A stretch of DNA of 64,000 nt, taken from SABY01 sp964593705 (lineage in GTDB: Bacteria > Bacteroidota > Bacteroidia > Bacteroidales > 4484-276). Below, one piece after another: positions 32,927-40,798 of the stretch. Numbering within the stretch: the first letter of the stretch is position 1; each line of letters begins with the position of its first letter. A program made the translations under genes and the position numbers. Below the pieces are notes generated by a model. The model ran no database searches and had not been told where the DNA came from. It saw only the letters and a list, made by a program, of their open reading frames with translations. The DNA lies in contig CAZQIV010000007.1 of the NCBI GenBank assembly GCA_964593705.1, positions 1 to 64,000 of the forward strand. The letters are read 5' to 3'.

Positions 32927-33980
32927 CTAGAAATATGTATTTACTGCAAATTCAAATTGATTAATAAATATCTCTTTAAAATATGATAAGTTATTCTGCT
33001 CGTAAAATAATAACATTGCTTTTTTATAATCGATTGAATCGACTGTTCTAAACGACAAGGGACAATAACTTTTATGTATCAAAATTGCATTACTAACAAT
33101 CCGCGCGGTTCTCTTATTGCCATCCATAAACGGCTGAATGTAGGATATGAGCACTAAGGCCAACAATGCCTTTTCAAAAACACTTTCTTTATTATTTATC
33201 ACATCGCATGAATTTTGTAATGCTTCTAAAATTTGAAATTCATTGTCTAAAGGCCGATAATTTGTCCCGGAAATACCTACACGTCTTTTTCTCAAATTTC
33301 TTTCAACTGCCAGTTCTTTTACCAATATGCCATGAATGACCTCAATTTTTGAAACACTCAAGGGATAAGGTATCCAAGCAAAATTTAAAATGCATTGTCG
33401 TTATTATGAAATGAAGAGTAATAATAAAACTCTTAATTGCAAAATATGCATTTATAAATTTTGCCGACTAACTTGGACAAACCAAAACAGGAATACACCA
33501 TAAGTTATACATGATCACCTTGTTTGGTTTTGGCTTGTCCAAGTTAGGGTTGTCAATATTGAAATCAAGTGCATCTTTGTGATTTAAGAGCATGGTGGCT
33601 TCTTCTTTTGTTTTTCCGGAGGCGGTTTCCTTTTCTTTCAGGAGCTTTTCTGTTTCTAACAACGAGTAGGTATTTCCTTCTATCTGCGACGATTTCCAAC
33701 TCAAATCGATGGCCAGGCGCTCAAATTCCTTTTTATATTCACTTTCCGACAACTGAGATATATTAGTTTGAAAAGCACTCTGAAGCTCATTTAGTTTTAG
33801 CAATTCACTTACGGTAAAAACACTGTGCTTTGATAGAACTTTATTTATGATCGGGAAATTGAATCCTTTATTAATTTTCCGCTCATCAATTTCCTTTTCG
33901 TAATACTTATCTATATCAATGGGTTGAATAACTCCAAAACCCACAGGAAACTTTGTAGAACCTGTTTTTTTAAATAGCAA
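32927..33980 (-). pseudogene. Fic gene copy 3, disrupted
   Basis: Two halves of a Fic gene closely related to the intact copy. The N-terminal half (33980 to about 33547) lacks the first 69 residues and starts with an unrelated MLFKKTGSTKFPVGFG before VIQPIDIDKYYEKEIDER. The C-terminal half (33365 to 32927) keeps SYIQPFMDGNKRTAR and the end. Between them, 181 foreign bases at about 33366-33546 replace 12 bases of the intact gene and bring stops. The inserted part contains the inverted-repeat element at 33468-33547. The winged-helix part is lost as well, so this copy cannot make a full protein. Confidence 0.88.
33468..33547. mobile_element. 80-bp inverted-repeat insertion in the Fic copy
   Basis: Left end CTAACTTGGACAAACCAAAA and right end TTTTGGCTTGTCCAAGTTAG are inverted repeats with one mismatch. 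Only about 30 bases separate the arms, so it is a hairpin-like, non-coding element. About 100 further bases of unknown origin (33366-33467) were inserted with it. Confidence 0.6.
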
Positions 33981-34036
33981 TTCAAAAAGATGCCATAAAA
34001 AATATCCTTTTGAAAATGTATAATCCTATATCAAAC

Positions 34037-34078
34037 ATCGGACATCTGATTTTTTTTTTGATATATCAGATGTCCGAT
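34037..34078. repeat. 14-bp perfect inverted repeat around a T run
   Basis: ATCGGACATCTGAT (34037-34050) and ATCAGATGTCCGAT (34065-34078) with a T-rich loop. Could be a terminator or a binding site; no adjacent gene start makes the role clear. Confidence 0.4.
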
Positions 34079-34159
34079 TTACGAGGTAAGATGTTTGATT
34101 TTGCCACATCGCTCCATTACTCCAGACGTGCGTCCCCCGAAAAATCGGGGCAGGCTGTG

Positions 34160-34610
34160 CACCTCTCCATCCCTTCTCCACCACTCCATCACTCCATCAC
34201 TCCATCACTCCATCACTCTCCCGCAGAAGCGGGATTTCGCTTCGCTCAACATTACTCCAATACTCCATCTTTCAGTCTCCTTGTCTCTCCGTCCCCTCAG
34301 CTTACTATTGTTTCTCCATAGGAGTCCTTCGGACATTCATTCTATCATTCATTCATTCATTCTGTCATTCATTCATTCTGTCATTCATTCATTCTGTCAT
34401 TCAATTATTCTGTCATTCAATTATTCTGTCATTCAATTATTCTGTCATTCAATTATTCTGTCACTCCATCACTCCAATACTCCATCACTCCAATACTCCA
34501 ACACTCCAATACTCTCCTCTCCCCTCTAACCTCTCCCTTCTAACCTCTCCCTTCTAACCTCTCCCTTCTAACCTCTCCCTTCTAACCTCTCCCCTCTAAA
34601 CTCCACTCTC
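34160..34610. repeat. low-complexity tandem repeats
   Basis: Three arrays: ACTCCATC units (34180-34222), ATTCAATTATTCTGTC units of 16 bases preceded by ATTCATTC variants (about 34335-34460), and CTAACCTCTCCCTTCT units of 16 bases (about 34525-34600). The last array reads into the C-terminus of the SAM hydrolase gene on the other strand. Frames crossing these repeats are not genes. Confidence 0.75.
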
Positions 34611-35371
34611 ACCGAATCATCCACCTTCAATCCAAGCAGTCCGGCGGCATTGCCCATGCTTATGGCTATTTCGAGGTGGCCGGTGGCATTGAAAAAGGCG
34701 AGAATTTCGCCGGGAGGTAAATCCTTGTACGATTGGCTGATCTTTGCTACGCTGTAGCGTGAAGCGCCAAAGAATATTTTAAACGGCCGTTTCTTGCCAA
34801 CATCATTAAATAATTCTTTCGAAATGTTGGTGATCACATTTTCGTAATTATCGATGTAAATCACATGCCCTTTAATGAGTTCATTGGAAGTAACGGGTTT
34901 GAGTGCAATGCGTTCGATAATTTTCTTCTTTACAGGTCCGATTGCTGCCAAATCGTTGCCTTCAACAATATGTTTTATCACTTTAATAAAGATGTCGAAG
35001 GTGGCGAAGGTGAAAGTGTCGGTGTCCTGGATCATATCGATCTCGATTACTTTTTCGGGGGCTTTTTCAAAAATCAGTGAAAACAAACCGTTGTCGGCGC
35101 CAATAAAATAATGCCCATTGTAAAGCGCAACAACATGGGGCATTTCGATGGTGGCATCTGCATGAATATCCACAATATGAAAAGTACCTTTAGGAAAATG
35201 ATAGTAGGAATTTTTGAGTACGAAAGAAGCACTGTTAAGGTTGAAAGGCGGAATTTCGTGCGAGATGTCCACGATGTTGGCATTGGGGATTTGTGAAATA
35301 ATTTTCCCTTTCACCATTGCGGTGTAATGATCTTTTTGCCCCCAGTCGCTCAACAGAGTGATAATCGCCAT
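34568..35371 (-). CDS. SAM hydroxide adenosyltransferase (DUF62)
   Basis: A 267-residue protein of the DUF62 family, which hydrolyses S-adenosylmethionine to adenosine and methionine and is related to fluorinase and chlorinase. Visible: N-terminal ITLLSDWGQKDHYTAMVKG (the D and Y bind SAM), VDISHEIPPFNLNSASFVL, VVDPGVG-equivalent FHIVDIHAD, GADNGLFS, and the C-terminal domain with VIYIDNYENVITNIS. The final residues (GERLEGRG) and the stop are encoded by the CTAACCTCTCCC tandem array, so the original C-terminus has been replaced or extended by repeat expansion. Divergent from phoH, with 137 bases between starts. Confidence 0.9.
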   Translation of the reverse strand: MAIITLLSDWGQKDHYTAMVKGKIISQIPNANIVDISHEIPPFNLNSASFVLKNSYYHFPKGTFHIVDIHADATIEMPHVVALYNGHYFIGADNGLFSLIFEKAPEKVIEIDMIQDTDTFTFATFDIFIKVIKHIVEGNDLAAIGPVKKKIIERIALKPVTSNELIKGHVIYIDNYENVITNISKELFNDVGKKRPFKIFFGASRYSVAKISQSYKDLPPGEILAFFNATGHLEIAISMGNAAGLLGLKVDDSVRVEFRGERLEGRG

Positions 35372-35508
35372 AGATGAACCTTACTTCTTCGGTTTTTAAA
35401 TTTTGGTCAAAATTAGTAATTCTTCTACGATGCGTAACAATTTTCTATAATTTTGGGCTTTGGAATTGTAATAAATCCATACATCAACTGACCATATTAA
35501 AATACTGA

Positions 35509-36504
35509 ATGACAGAAAAGAACATAGCACTTGAATTGGTTAATCCCCTTGAAATTTTTGGTGTAAACGAAGCCAACCTCCAATTACTCAAAGATTACTA
35601 CCCAAAACTTCGGGTGGCAGCACGTGGTAGCGAAATAAAATTAATTGGCACTGAGGAGGATATTCTTGATTTTGAGCGGAAGTTTTCGCTGATGATGATG
35701 CATTTCGAGCGATTTGGAAAAATCAATGAACACGATGTTAAAGATTTGCTGGATGGAGAAAACGAAAGCGAATTGACCGAGTCTTTTGATAATGCTGACG
35801 TTCTGGTGCATGGCCGCCATGGAAAGTTGATAAAAGCCCGCACACCAAATCAGCAGCGCATGGTTGACAGTTGTAAGAAGAGTGATCTGGTTTTTGCCAT
35901 TGGCCCTGCCGGAACCGGAAAAACTTATACAGCAGTTGCCCTTGCAGTACAGGCACTTCGCAATAAAGAGATCAGGAGGATTATCCTGGCACGCCCGGCA
36001 GTGGAAGCCGGTGAGAACCTCGGCTTTTTGCCAGGCGACCTCAAAGATAAACTCGATCCCTACCTTCAACCACTTTATGATGCCTTGCACGACATGCTTC
36101 CCCCACAAAAATTGCTGGGCTACCTCGAAGACGGAACCATCGAAATTGCCCCGCTTGCTTTTATGCGGGGCCGTACCCTCGACAACGTTTTTGCCATACT
36201 CGACGAAGCCCAAAATGCCACACAAAGCCAGCTCAAGATGTTTTTAACACGGATGGGCAGATCGGCGAAGTTTATTGTTACAGGCGATATCACCCAGGTT
36301 GACCTGCCCAGAAATCAGTCGTCAGGGCTCATTCAGGTTTCAAAAATTCTCAATAATATTCCCGGCATCGATTTTATTTATCTCAACGAAAGAGATATTA
36401 TCAGGCACAAACTTGTAACTAAAATAGTGCAAGCTTATAGTAAATTATCAGAAATTAGCAACGATAAAAAACACGACAATGACGAAAGCAGTACCCAGGA
36501 CTGA
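35509..36504 (+). CDS. phoH: PhoH-family ATPase
   Basis: A 331-residue cytoplasmic P-loop ATPase of the PhoH/PhoL type linked to RNA metabolism and ribosome function. Order: an N-terminal KH-like region (residues about 1-110), Walker A GPAGTGKT at 132-139, and Walker B AILDEAQNAT; the arginine finger region SSGLIQV follows. Length is usual for the family. The gene overlaps the start of purC by 26 bases, in another frame, so the two are co-translated; this order is common in Bacteroidota. Often linked to ybeY elsewhere, but not here. Confidence 0.95.
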   Translation: MTEKNIALELVNPLEIFGVNEANLQLLKDYYPKLRVAARGSEIKLIGTEEDILDFERKFSLMMMHFERFGKINEHDVKDLLDGENESELTESFDNADVLVHGRHGKLIKARTPNQQRMVDSCKKSDLVFAIGPAGTGKTYTAVALAVQALRNKEIRRIILARPAVEAGENLGFLPGDLKDKLDPYLQPLYDALHDMLPPQKLLGYLEDGTIEIAPLAFMRGRTLDNVFAILDEAQNATQSQLKMFLTRMGRSAKFIVTGDITQVDLPRNQSSGLIQVSKILNNIPGIDFIYLNERDIIRHKLVTKIVQAYSKLSEISNDKKHDNDESSTQD

Positions 36505-37423
36505 TTTTAATTTTCCCGGACAAAAAAATCTTTACAAAGGCAAGGTAAGAGACGTTTACAACATCAACGATGAACTTTTGGTGATGGTGGTGAGCGATCG
36601 TATTTCAGCTTTTGATGTGGTACTCCCCGAAGGTATTCCATACAAAGGGCAGGTACTAAATCAGATTGCCGCTAAATTTTTGGATGCTACCGCCGATATT
36701 GTGCCCAACTGGAAAGTAGCCATTCCCGATCCGATGGTAACAGCCGGAATATTATGCGAGCCTTTTCCTGTTGAAATGATCATTCGGGGTTACCTCACGG
36801 GCAGTTCATGGCGAACCTATAAAAAAGGAGCCCGCGAAATTTGTGGCGTTCCCATTCCTGATGGCATGAAAGAACATCAGCGTTTTGTGCAACCCATTGT
36901 AACTCCAACTACAAAAGCAAGCGAAGGCCACGATGAAGATATTTCGCGCGAAGAAATTATTAAGCAGGGCTTAGTTAGCGAAGAGGATTATAATTTACTG
37001 GAAAAATATACCATTCAGTTATTTCAACGTGGAGCCGAAATAGCCAAAAAAATGGGGCTCATCCTGGTGGATACAAAATATGAGTTTGGTAAAAAAGACG
37101 GACAGATTTATCTTATCGATGAAATTCACACGCCGGATTCATCAAGGTATTTTTATTTTGATGGTTACCAGGAACGCCAGGACAAGGGTGAAGCTCAAAA
37201 GCAGCTTTCGAAGGAGTTTGTGCGCGAATGGCTGATGGAAAACGGTTTCCAGGGACAGGCAGGACAGCAAGTACCTGAAATGACCGATGAATTTGTAACT
37301 TCGGTTTCGGAAAGGTATATTGAGCTTTATGAAAAGATTACCGGGGAAAAATTTCAAAAAACCGATATCTCCAACGTGATGACCAGGATCGAAAAAAACA
37401 TACAAAACTTCCTCAATAAATAA
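36479..37423 (+). CDS. purC: SAICAR synthetase
   Basis: Catalyses the ATP-dependent joining of CAIR with aspartate to form SAICAR, the eighth step of purine synthesis. The 314 residues show the family signatures: KNLYKGKVRDVYNINDELLV (nucleotide loop), VSDRISAFDVVLPEGIPYKG, EMIIRGYLTGSSWRTYKKGA, TKASEGHDEDIS and LVDTKYEFG with LIDEIHTPDSSRYF. Length and order match the longer bacterial form. The start at ATG 36479 lies inside the end of phoH, fixed by MTKAVPRTDFNFPG. No other purine gene is nearby. Confidence 0.97.
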   Translation: MTKAVPRTDFNFPGQKNLYKGKVRDVYNINDELLVMVVSDRISAFDVVLPEGIPYKGQVLNQIAAKFLDATADIVPNWKVAIPDPMVTAGILCEPFPVEMIIRGYLTGSSWRTYKKGAREICGVPIPDGMKEHQRFVQPIVTPTTKASEGHDEDISREEIIKQGLVSEEDYNLLEKYTIQLFQRGAEIAKKMGLILVDTKYEFGKKDGQIYLIDEIHTPDSSRYFYFDGYQERQDKGEAQKQLSKEFVREWLMENGFQGQAGQQVPEMTDEFVTSVSERYIELYEKITGEKFQKTDISNVMTRIEKNIQNFLNK

Positions 37424-37437
37424 TCATATTGCTGTAC

Positions 37438-37487
37438 AGACAAGGCATGCCTTGTCTAAATTATTGAAGACAAGGCATGCCTTGTCT
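37438..37487. repeat. two identical 20-base palindromes
   Basis: AGACAAGGCATGCCTTGTCT occurs at 37438-37457 and again at 37468-37487. Either could form a hairpin; they lie between purC and the gatD-like gene and may reduce read-through. Confidence 0.6.
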
Positions 37488-37516
37488 CTACTGCATATAA
37501 TAAAAAACAAATAACA

Positions 37517-38902
37517 ATGAACGAAGACATCTTCCAGGGATACAAAGGCGAAGCACTCGGAACCCTTAAAAAATACAATGTGCGTGTTTGGGGAACTGCC
37601 AATGTTAACACAACACGCGGGCCTTTTATCGGGACCATTTTGCCCCGCTCCGAAAATGATGACGACCAGCACATCGTGATGAAAATACCTACAGGTTACA
37701 ATGTGGGCATCGACATCAAAACCATCATCGAAATGGAGGAGACCGGCTATAAAAAAGCCAACTACAAAATCCCTGAAAAGGAATTTCCATACACCGAAAA
37801 CCTTCCTGCGGTAAAACTTTTCGGAACCGGGGGCACCATAGCCTCAAGGCTTGATTACCGGACTGGCGCTGTTATTCCGGCTTTTTCTCCGGGCGAGCTC
37901 TATGGCGCCGTCCCTGAATTGGCAGATATCTGCAACCTGACCACCGAAAAAGTATTTGCTGTGTTCAGCGAAAATATGGGGCCAAAACAATATGTTTCAC
38001 TTGCAAAAGCCATTGGCCGCGAAATTGAGAATGGCGTGGACGGCATTGTTATCGGGCATGGAACTGATACTTTGCATCATACCGGAGCGGCACTGACTTA
38101 CATGGTTCAAAATCCGCCGGTACCTATTGTTTTGGTTGGCTCGCAGCGCTCGTCCGACAGGCCAAGTTCCGATGCAGCACTCAACCTCATGCATGCCACA
38201 ACAGCCGCCGGCCATGGCGATATTGCCGAAGTTTTGGTTTGTATGTTTGGGCCTACTTCCGATGAATATGGTTTGCTTCACAAGGGAACACGTGTAAGAA
38301 AAATGCACTCCTCATACCGTTCAACATTTCGTACCATCGGGGATACACCAGTGGCAATGGTGAGCAGAAAGGGAATAGTTACCATTAAAAAAACCTATCA
38401 TCCCAGGCGCAAAGACCGCGATGTAACCATTAAACCTTATTTTAACGATAAGGTAACCATGCTGTATTATTATCCCGGTATGAGCCCCGACATATTGGAC
38501 GCCATGGTTGACAAAGGATACAAGGGAATTATTATCGTTGGAACCGGATTAGGGCATGTTAATAAGGAACTTTACCCAGCCATAGAACGGGCTCATGCTA
38601 AAGGTGTCCACATGTACATGACACTGCAAACCATTTGGGGCTATGTTAACATGTTTGTTTATGATACAGGCCGCGATATGATGGCCAGGGGAATTATTCC
38701 TGCCGGAAATATGCTTCCCGAAGTTGCTTTTATAAAATTAGGTTGGGTCTTAGGCCAAACAGATGATCCTGAAGAGGTGAAAAAACTTATGCTAACACCG
38801 ATCAACGATGACATCACCGAAAGGGAACCTTACAATGGTTACCTGGTTTACCAGGGTGGCATCCCCGAGGTTGAGGAATTTATTAAGAAGGTGCATAAGT
38901 AG
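37517..38902 (+). CDS. gatD: archaeal-type GatD (Glu-tRNA(Gln) amidotransferase subunit D) / asparaginase
   Basis: A 461-residue protein with the two-domain layout of GatD: an N-terminal beta-barrel domain (residues about 1-95) and an L-asparaginase-like domain. Asparaginase motifs: LFGTGGTIASRLDYRTGAV (nucleophile Thr107), GIVIGHGTDTLHHTGAALTY (second Thr and Asp), GSQRSSDRPSSDA. In Archaea GatD releases ammonia from Gln or Asn for the partner GatE; bacteria normally use GatCAB. No gatE is seen in this window. Without GatE the protein might act as an asparaginase. The fusion of both domains and the SRLDYRTGAV phrase argue for GatD rather than bacterial AnsA. Probably gained by transfer or a lineage trait. 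Confidence 0.88.
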   Translation: MNEDIFQGYKGEALGTLKKYNVRVWGTANVNTTRGPFIGTILPRSENDDDQHIVMKIPTGYNVGIDIKTIIEMEETGYKKANYKIPEKEFPYTENLPAVKLFGTGGTIASRLDYRTGAVIPAFSPGELYGAVPELADICNLTTEKVFAVFSENMGPKQYVSLAKAIGREIENGVDGIVIGHGTDTLHHTGAALTYMVQNPPVPIVLVGSQRSSDRPSSDAALNLMHATTAAGHGDIAEVLVCMFGPTSDEYGLLHKGTRVRKMHSSYRSTFRTIGDTPVAMVSRKGIVTIKKTYHPRRKDRDVTIKPYFNDKVTMLYYYPGMSPDILDAMVDKGYKGIIIVGTGLGHVNKELYPAIERAHAKGVHMYMTLQTIWGYVNMFVYDTGRDMMARGIIPAGNMLPEVAFIKLGWVLGQTDDPEEVKKLMLTPINDDITEREPYNGYLVYQGGIPEVEEFIKKVHK

Positions 38903-39434
38903 CTTGCTGAAAAACTTGAGGTGGTGTTAATAAAAAATAAGTTGATTTCCATTTCAAAATGTACATCCTTATTACAACTGTCTGAGCCCTTCAGGCTCAT
39001 AATTTATAACTTCAGTTTAGAATTAAACAGGCATCGCCTGTTTTTTTGATATGTCAGCCTTTCAGGCTGCTGAGCCTTACAGGGTTCAGGTTAAAAGAAT
39101 GGTTTTATAATAAATGAAAATATCCGATTGAGGAGGCTGAAAGCCTCAAACAATAAAAACGAGGGAGAAGCCCTCGTATGGAATGAAATCTCAACTGTAT
39201 CTAAAGGCTGAAGGCCTGAAAGAAAAAAAACATGTTTTCTGGGGAAAACATTTAAAATCCTTGCTCTACACCGATTAGTATTTTGGGTTAAAGGTTTTTT
39301 TGCAATGGCTTAATGATTTTTTAGCAAGCTTTAAGCTACCTAGGTTTCAGGAACTGATGCTGGAGAGTTATAAGGATTTCCACGAGCAACAATACTGTTA
39401 GTAAGCAAGAAAAGAAGATTCCGGCATTCAGGTA
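38903..39434. other. gene-free region with short hairpin repeats
   Basis: Many short inverted words: GAGCCCTTCAGGCTC, AGGCATCGCCT, CAGCCTTTCAGGCTG, GAGGCTGAAAGCCTC, CGAGGGAGAAGCCCTCG and AGGCTGAAGGCCT. They resemble the cluster at 31385-31560. No coding frame stands out. Confidence 0.5.
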
Positions 39435-39605
39435 ATGAGTTTAGTCTAAAAACCCAAAACTACTGATTTTTAGTCCTTTTTACCCCAATCCGTCAGCTGA
39501 CGGAAGATGTACTAAAAATCAGTAGTTTTGCAATGTCCCCTTTAGGCCAGCCTCGCCGGCTAGGCGGGGGATTTAGGGGTTTTGAGGCTTTTTAGACTGG
39601 TCTCA
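39435..39605. mobile_element. family B element, long copy
   Basis: Ends TGAGTTTAGTCTAAAAA and TTTTTAGACTGGTCTCA are inverted repeats. Inside, AAAACTACTGATTTTTAGT and its complement near 39514-39532 form a second inverted pair around a CCGTCAGCTGACGG palindrome. 171 bases, no coding capacity. Confidence 0.6.
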
Positions 39606-39666
39606 GTAATAATTATTTTTTCTTGAGGTAAATCATTTTAAATCCAATTATTTTAGATGCGAATCA

Positions 39667-39684
39667 TTGTTATCTTTTTAACAA
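39667..39684. promoter_or_regulatory. Rex operator upstream of rex
   Basis: TTGTTATCTTTTTAACAA is an 18-base palindrome (TTGTTA, six bases, TAACAA) of the Rex-binding type. It overlaps the -33 position of a promoter whose -7 box would be TAATATTG at 39692-39699. The rex ATG follows at 39722, so negative autoregulation by the NADH/NAD ratio is likely. Confidence 0.75.
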
Positions 39685-39721
39685 TAAATTGTAATATTGC
39701 GCCCCATAAAAAAGATGGTTT

Positions 39722-40339
39722 ATGAACTTACCGGATAAAACAATAGAACGCCTCAGCCAATACCGACGTAATCTTTTAATTTCTCTGAATAAAGGAAAGG
39801 AGTTTATTTTTTCGCACGAAATAGCCCAACTTTTAAACATTACTCCGGTGCAGGTTCGCAGAGATATTATGCTCATTGGATACAACGGTACGCTTAGAAA
39901 AGGTTATGATGTTAAGGAATTGATTGATCTTATTGGGAATATTATTGATACCGAAGAAGGACAAAATGTTTGTATTATGGGTTTGGGAAACCTGGGCAAG
40001 GCTATTATTAAATATTTGAGTGGAAAGCGCCCGAAGCTGAAAATGGTGGCTTCTTTTGATACCAATAGCGAAAAAACCGGGCAGCTTTACGCCGGTATTC
40101 CCGTTTTTCATTTAAATGAACTCGAATCCAAAGTAGCCGAATTAAATATTTCGATTGGTGTAATTACCGTGCCTTTTGATAAAGCCGGTGAAACTGCCGA
40201 GCACTTGGCCCAGGCTGGCATTAAAGGGATATTGAATTTTTCTTCTAAGCCTTTAAATCTGCCCGATCATGTTTATCTGGAGGAATATGATATGATAACT
40301 TCACTTGAAAAAGTTGCCTACCATACTAAAAAGCATTAG
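39722..40339 (+). CDS. rex: redox-sensing transcriptional repressor Rex
   Basis: A 205-residue dimeric repressor that leaves DNA when NADH rises. The N-terminal winged helix (SHEIAQLLNITPVQVRRDIM, residues about 31-50) carries the recognition helix. The C-terminal Rossmann domain has GLGNLG at 87-92 for NAD binding, VASFDTNSEKTG after the second strand, and the domain-swapped last helix. Length is normal. An 18-base Rex palindrome lies 38-55 bases before the ATG. Expected targets are fermentation and respiration genes elsewhere in the genome; no other copy of the operator was found by eye in this window. Confidence 0.96.
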   Translation: MNLPDKTIERLSQYRRNLLISLNKGKEFIFSHEIAQLLNITPVQVRRDIMLIGYNGTLRKGYDVKELIDLIGNIIDTEEGQNVCIMGLGNLGKAIIKYLSGKRPKLKMVASFDTNSEKTGQLYAGIPVFHLNELESKVAELNISIGVITVPFDKAGETAEHLAQAGIKGILNFSSKPLNLPDHVYLEEYDMITSLEKVAYHTKKH

Positions 40340-40495
40340 TTATTTGTTTTACATGCCATTTTGTGGAACTTTGTTCTAAATAAAATATTTTGATAATCAG
40401 TCCACATTTTGCAGATGGCGAAGACTGAAAACTGAAAACTGGCGACTAAAAAATTATTGAGCCTGTCCACTTGATTCGCAGTAACAACATAAAGG

Positions 40496-40798
40496 AATAA
40501 TTTTTTTGAGGTGTTAAATATTAATCATCTGATAATAAATTTGCTATGAAAAAGCTGAACCATTTTTTATCGAATTAAGTGAATTGCCTTTGATTGAAAT
40601 AAATATAAAATTGTTGGTGATTATTTTTTAGGGATATGAACACGGATAACCCCGAAAAAACGGGGCAGGCACTGATGAAGCGGATTAACACTGATCTGTG
40701 TAAATCAGTTTAATCCGTGTCATCCGCGTTCAAAAATAAGAAACACGAATTTGGTATAAAGAATAAGTAACCAGATGAACACCTCAATAATTTTTTTA
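40496..40798. repeat. 300-bp inverted-repeat region at the GH92 3' end
   Basis: TTGAGGTGTT (40507-40516) with nearby CATCTG, and CAGATG with AACACCTCAA (40778-40787), are inverted ends, each flanked by an AATAATTTTTTT run. Inside lies a palindromic block of GATTAACACTGATCTGTGTA and AATCCGTGTCATCCGCGTTC words. The GH92 stop codon (TAA) falls at its right end. Confidence 0.5.

Noticed and set aside
34335..34460. Possible CRISPR array from regularly spaced ATTCTGTC words
   Set aside because: Units are 16 bases without unique spacers; a simple tandem repeat.
34010..34529. Two overlapping plus-strand frames of 103 and 144 codons
   Set aside because: They translate low-complexity tandem repeats into strings of Ser, His and Ile; not a protein.
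36479..36504. phoH-purC overlap as a possible frameshift
   Set aside because: Both proteins have complete family ends and starts; the 26-base overlap is a normal operon feature.
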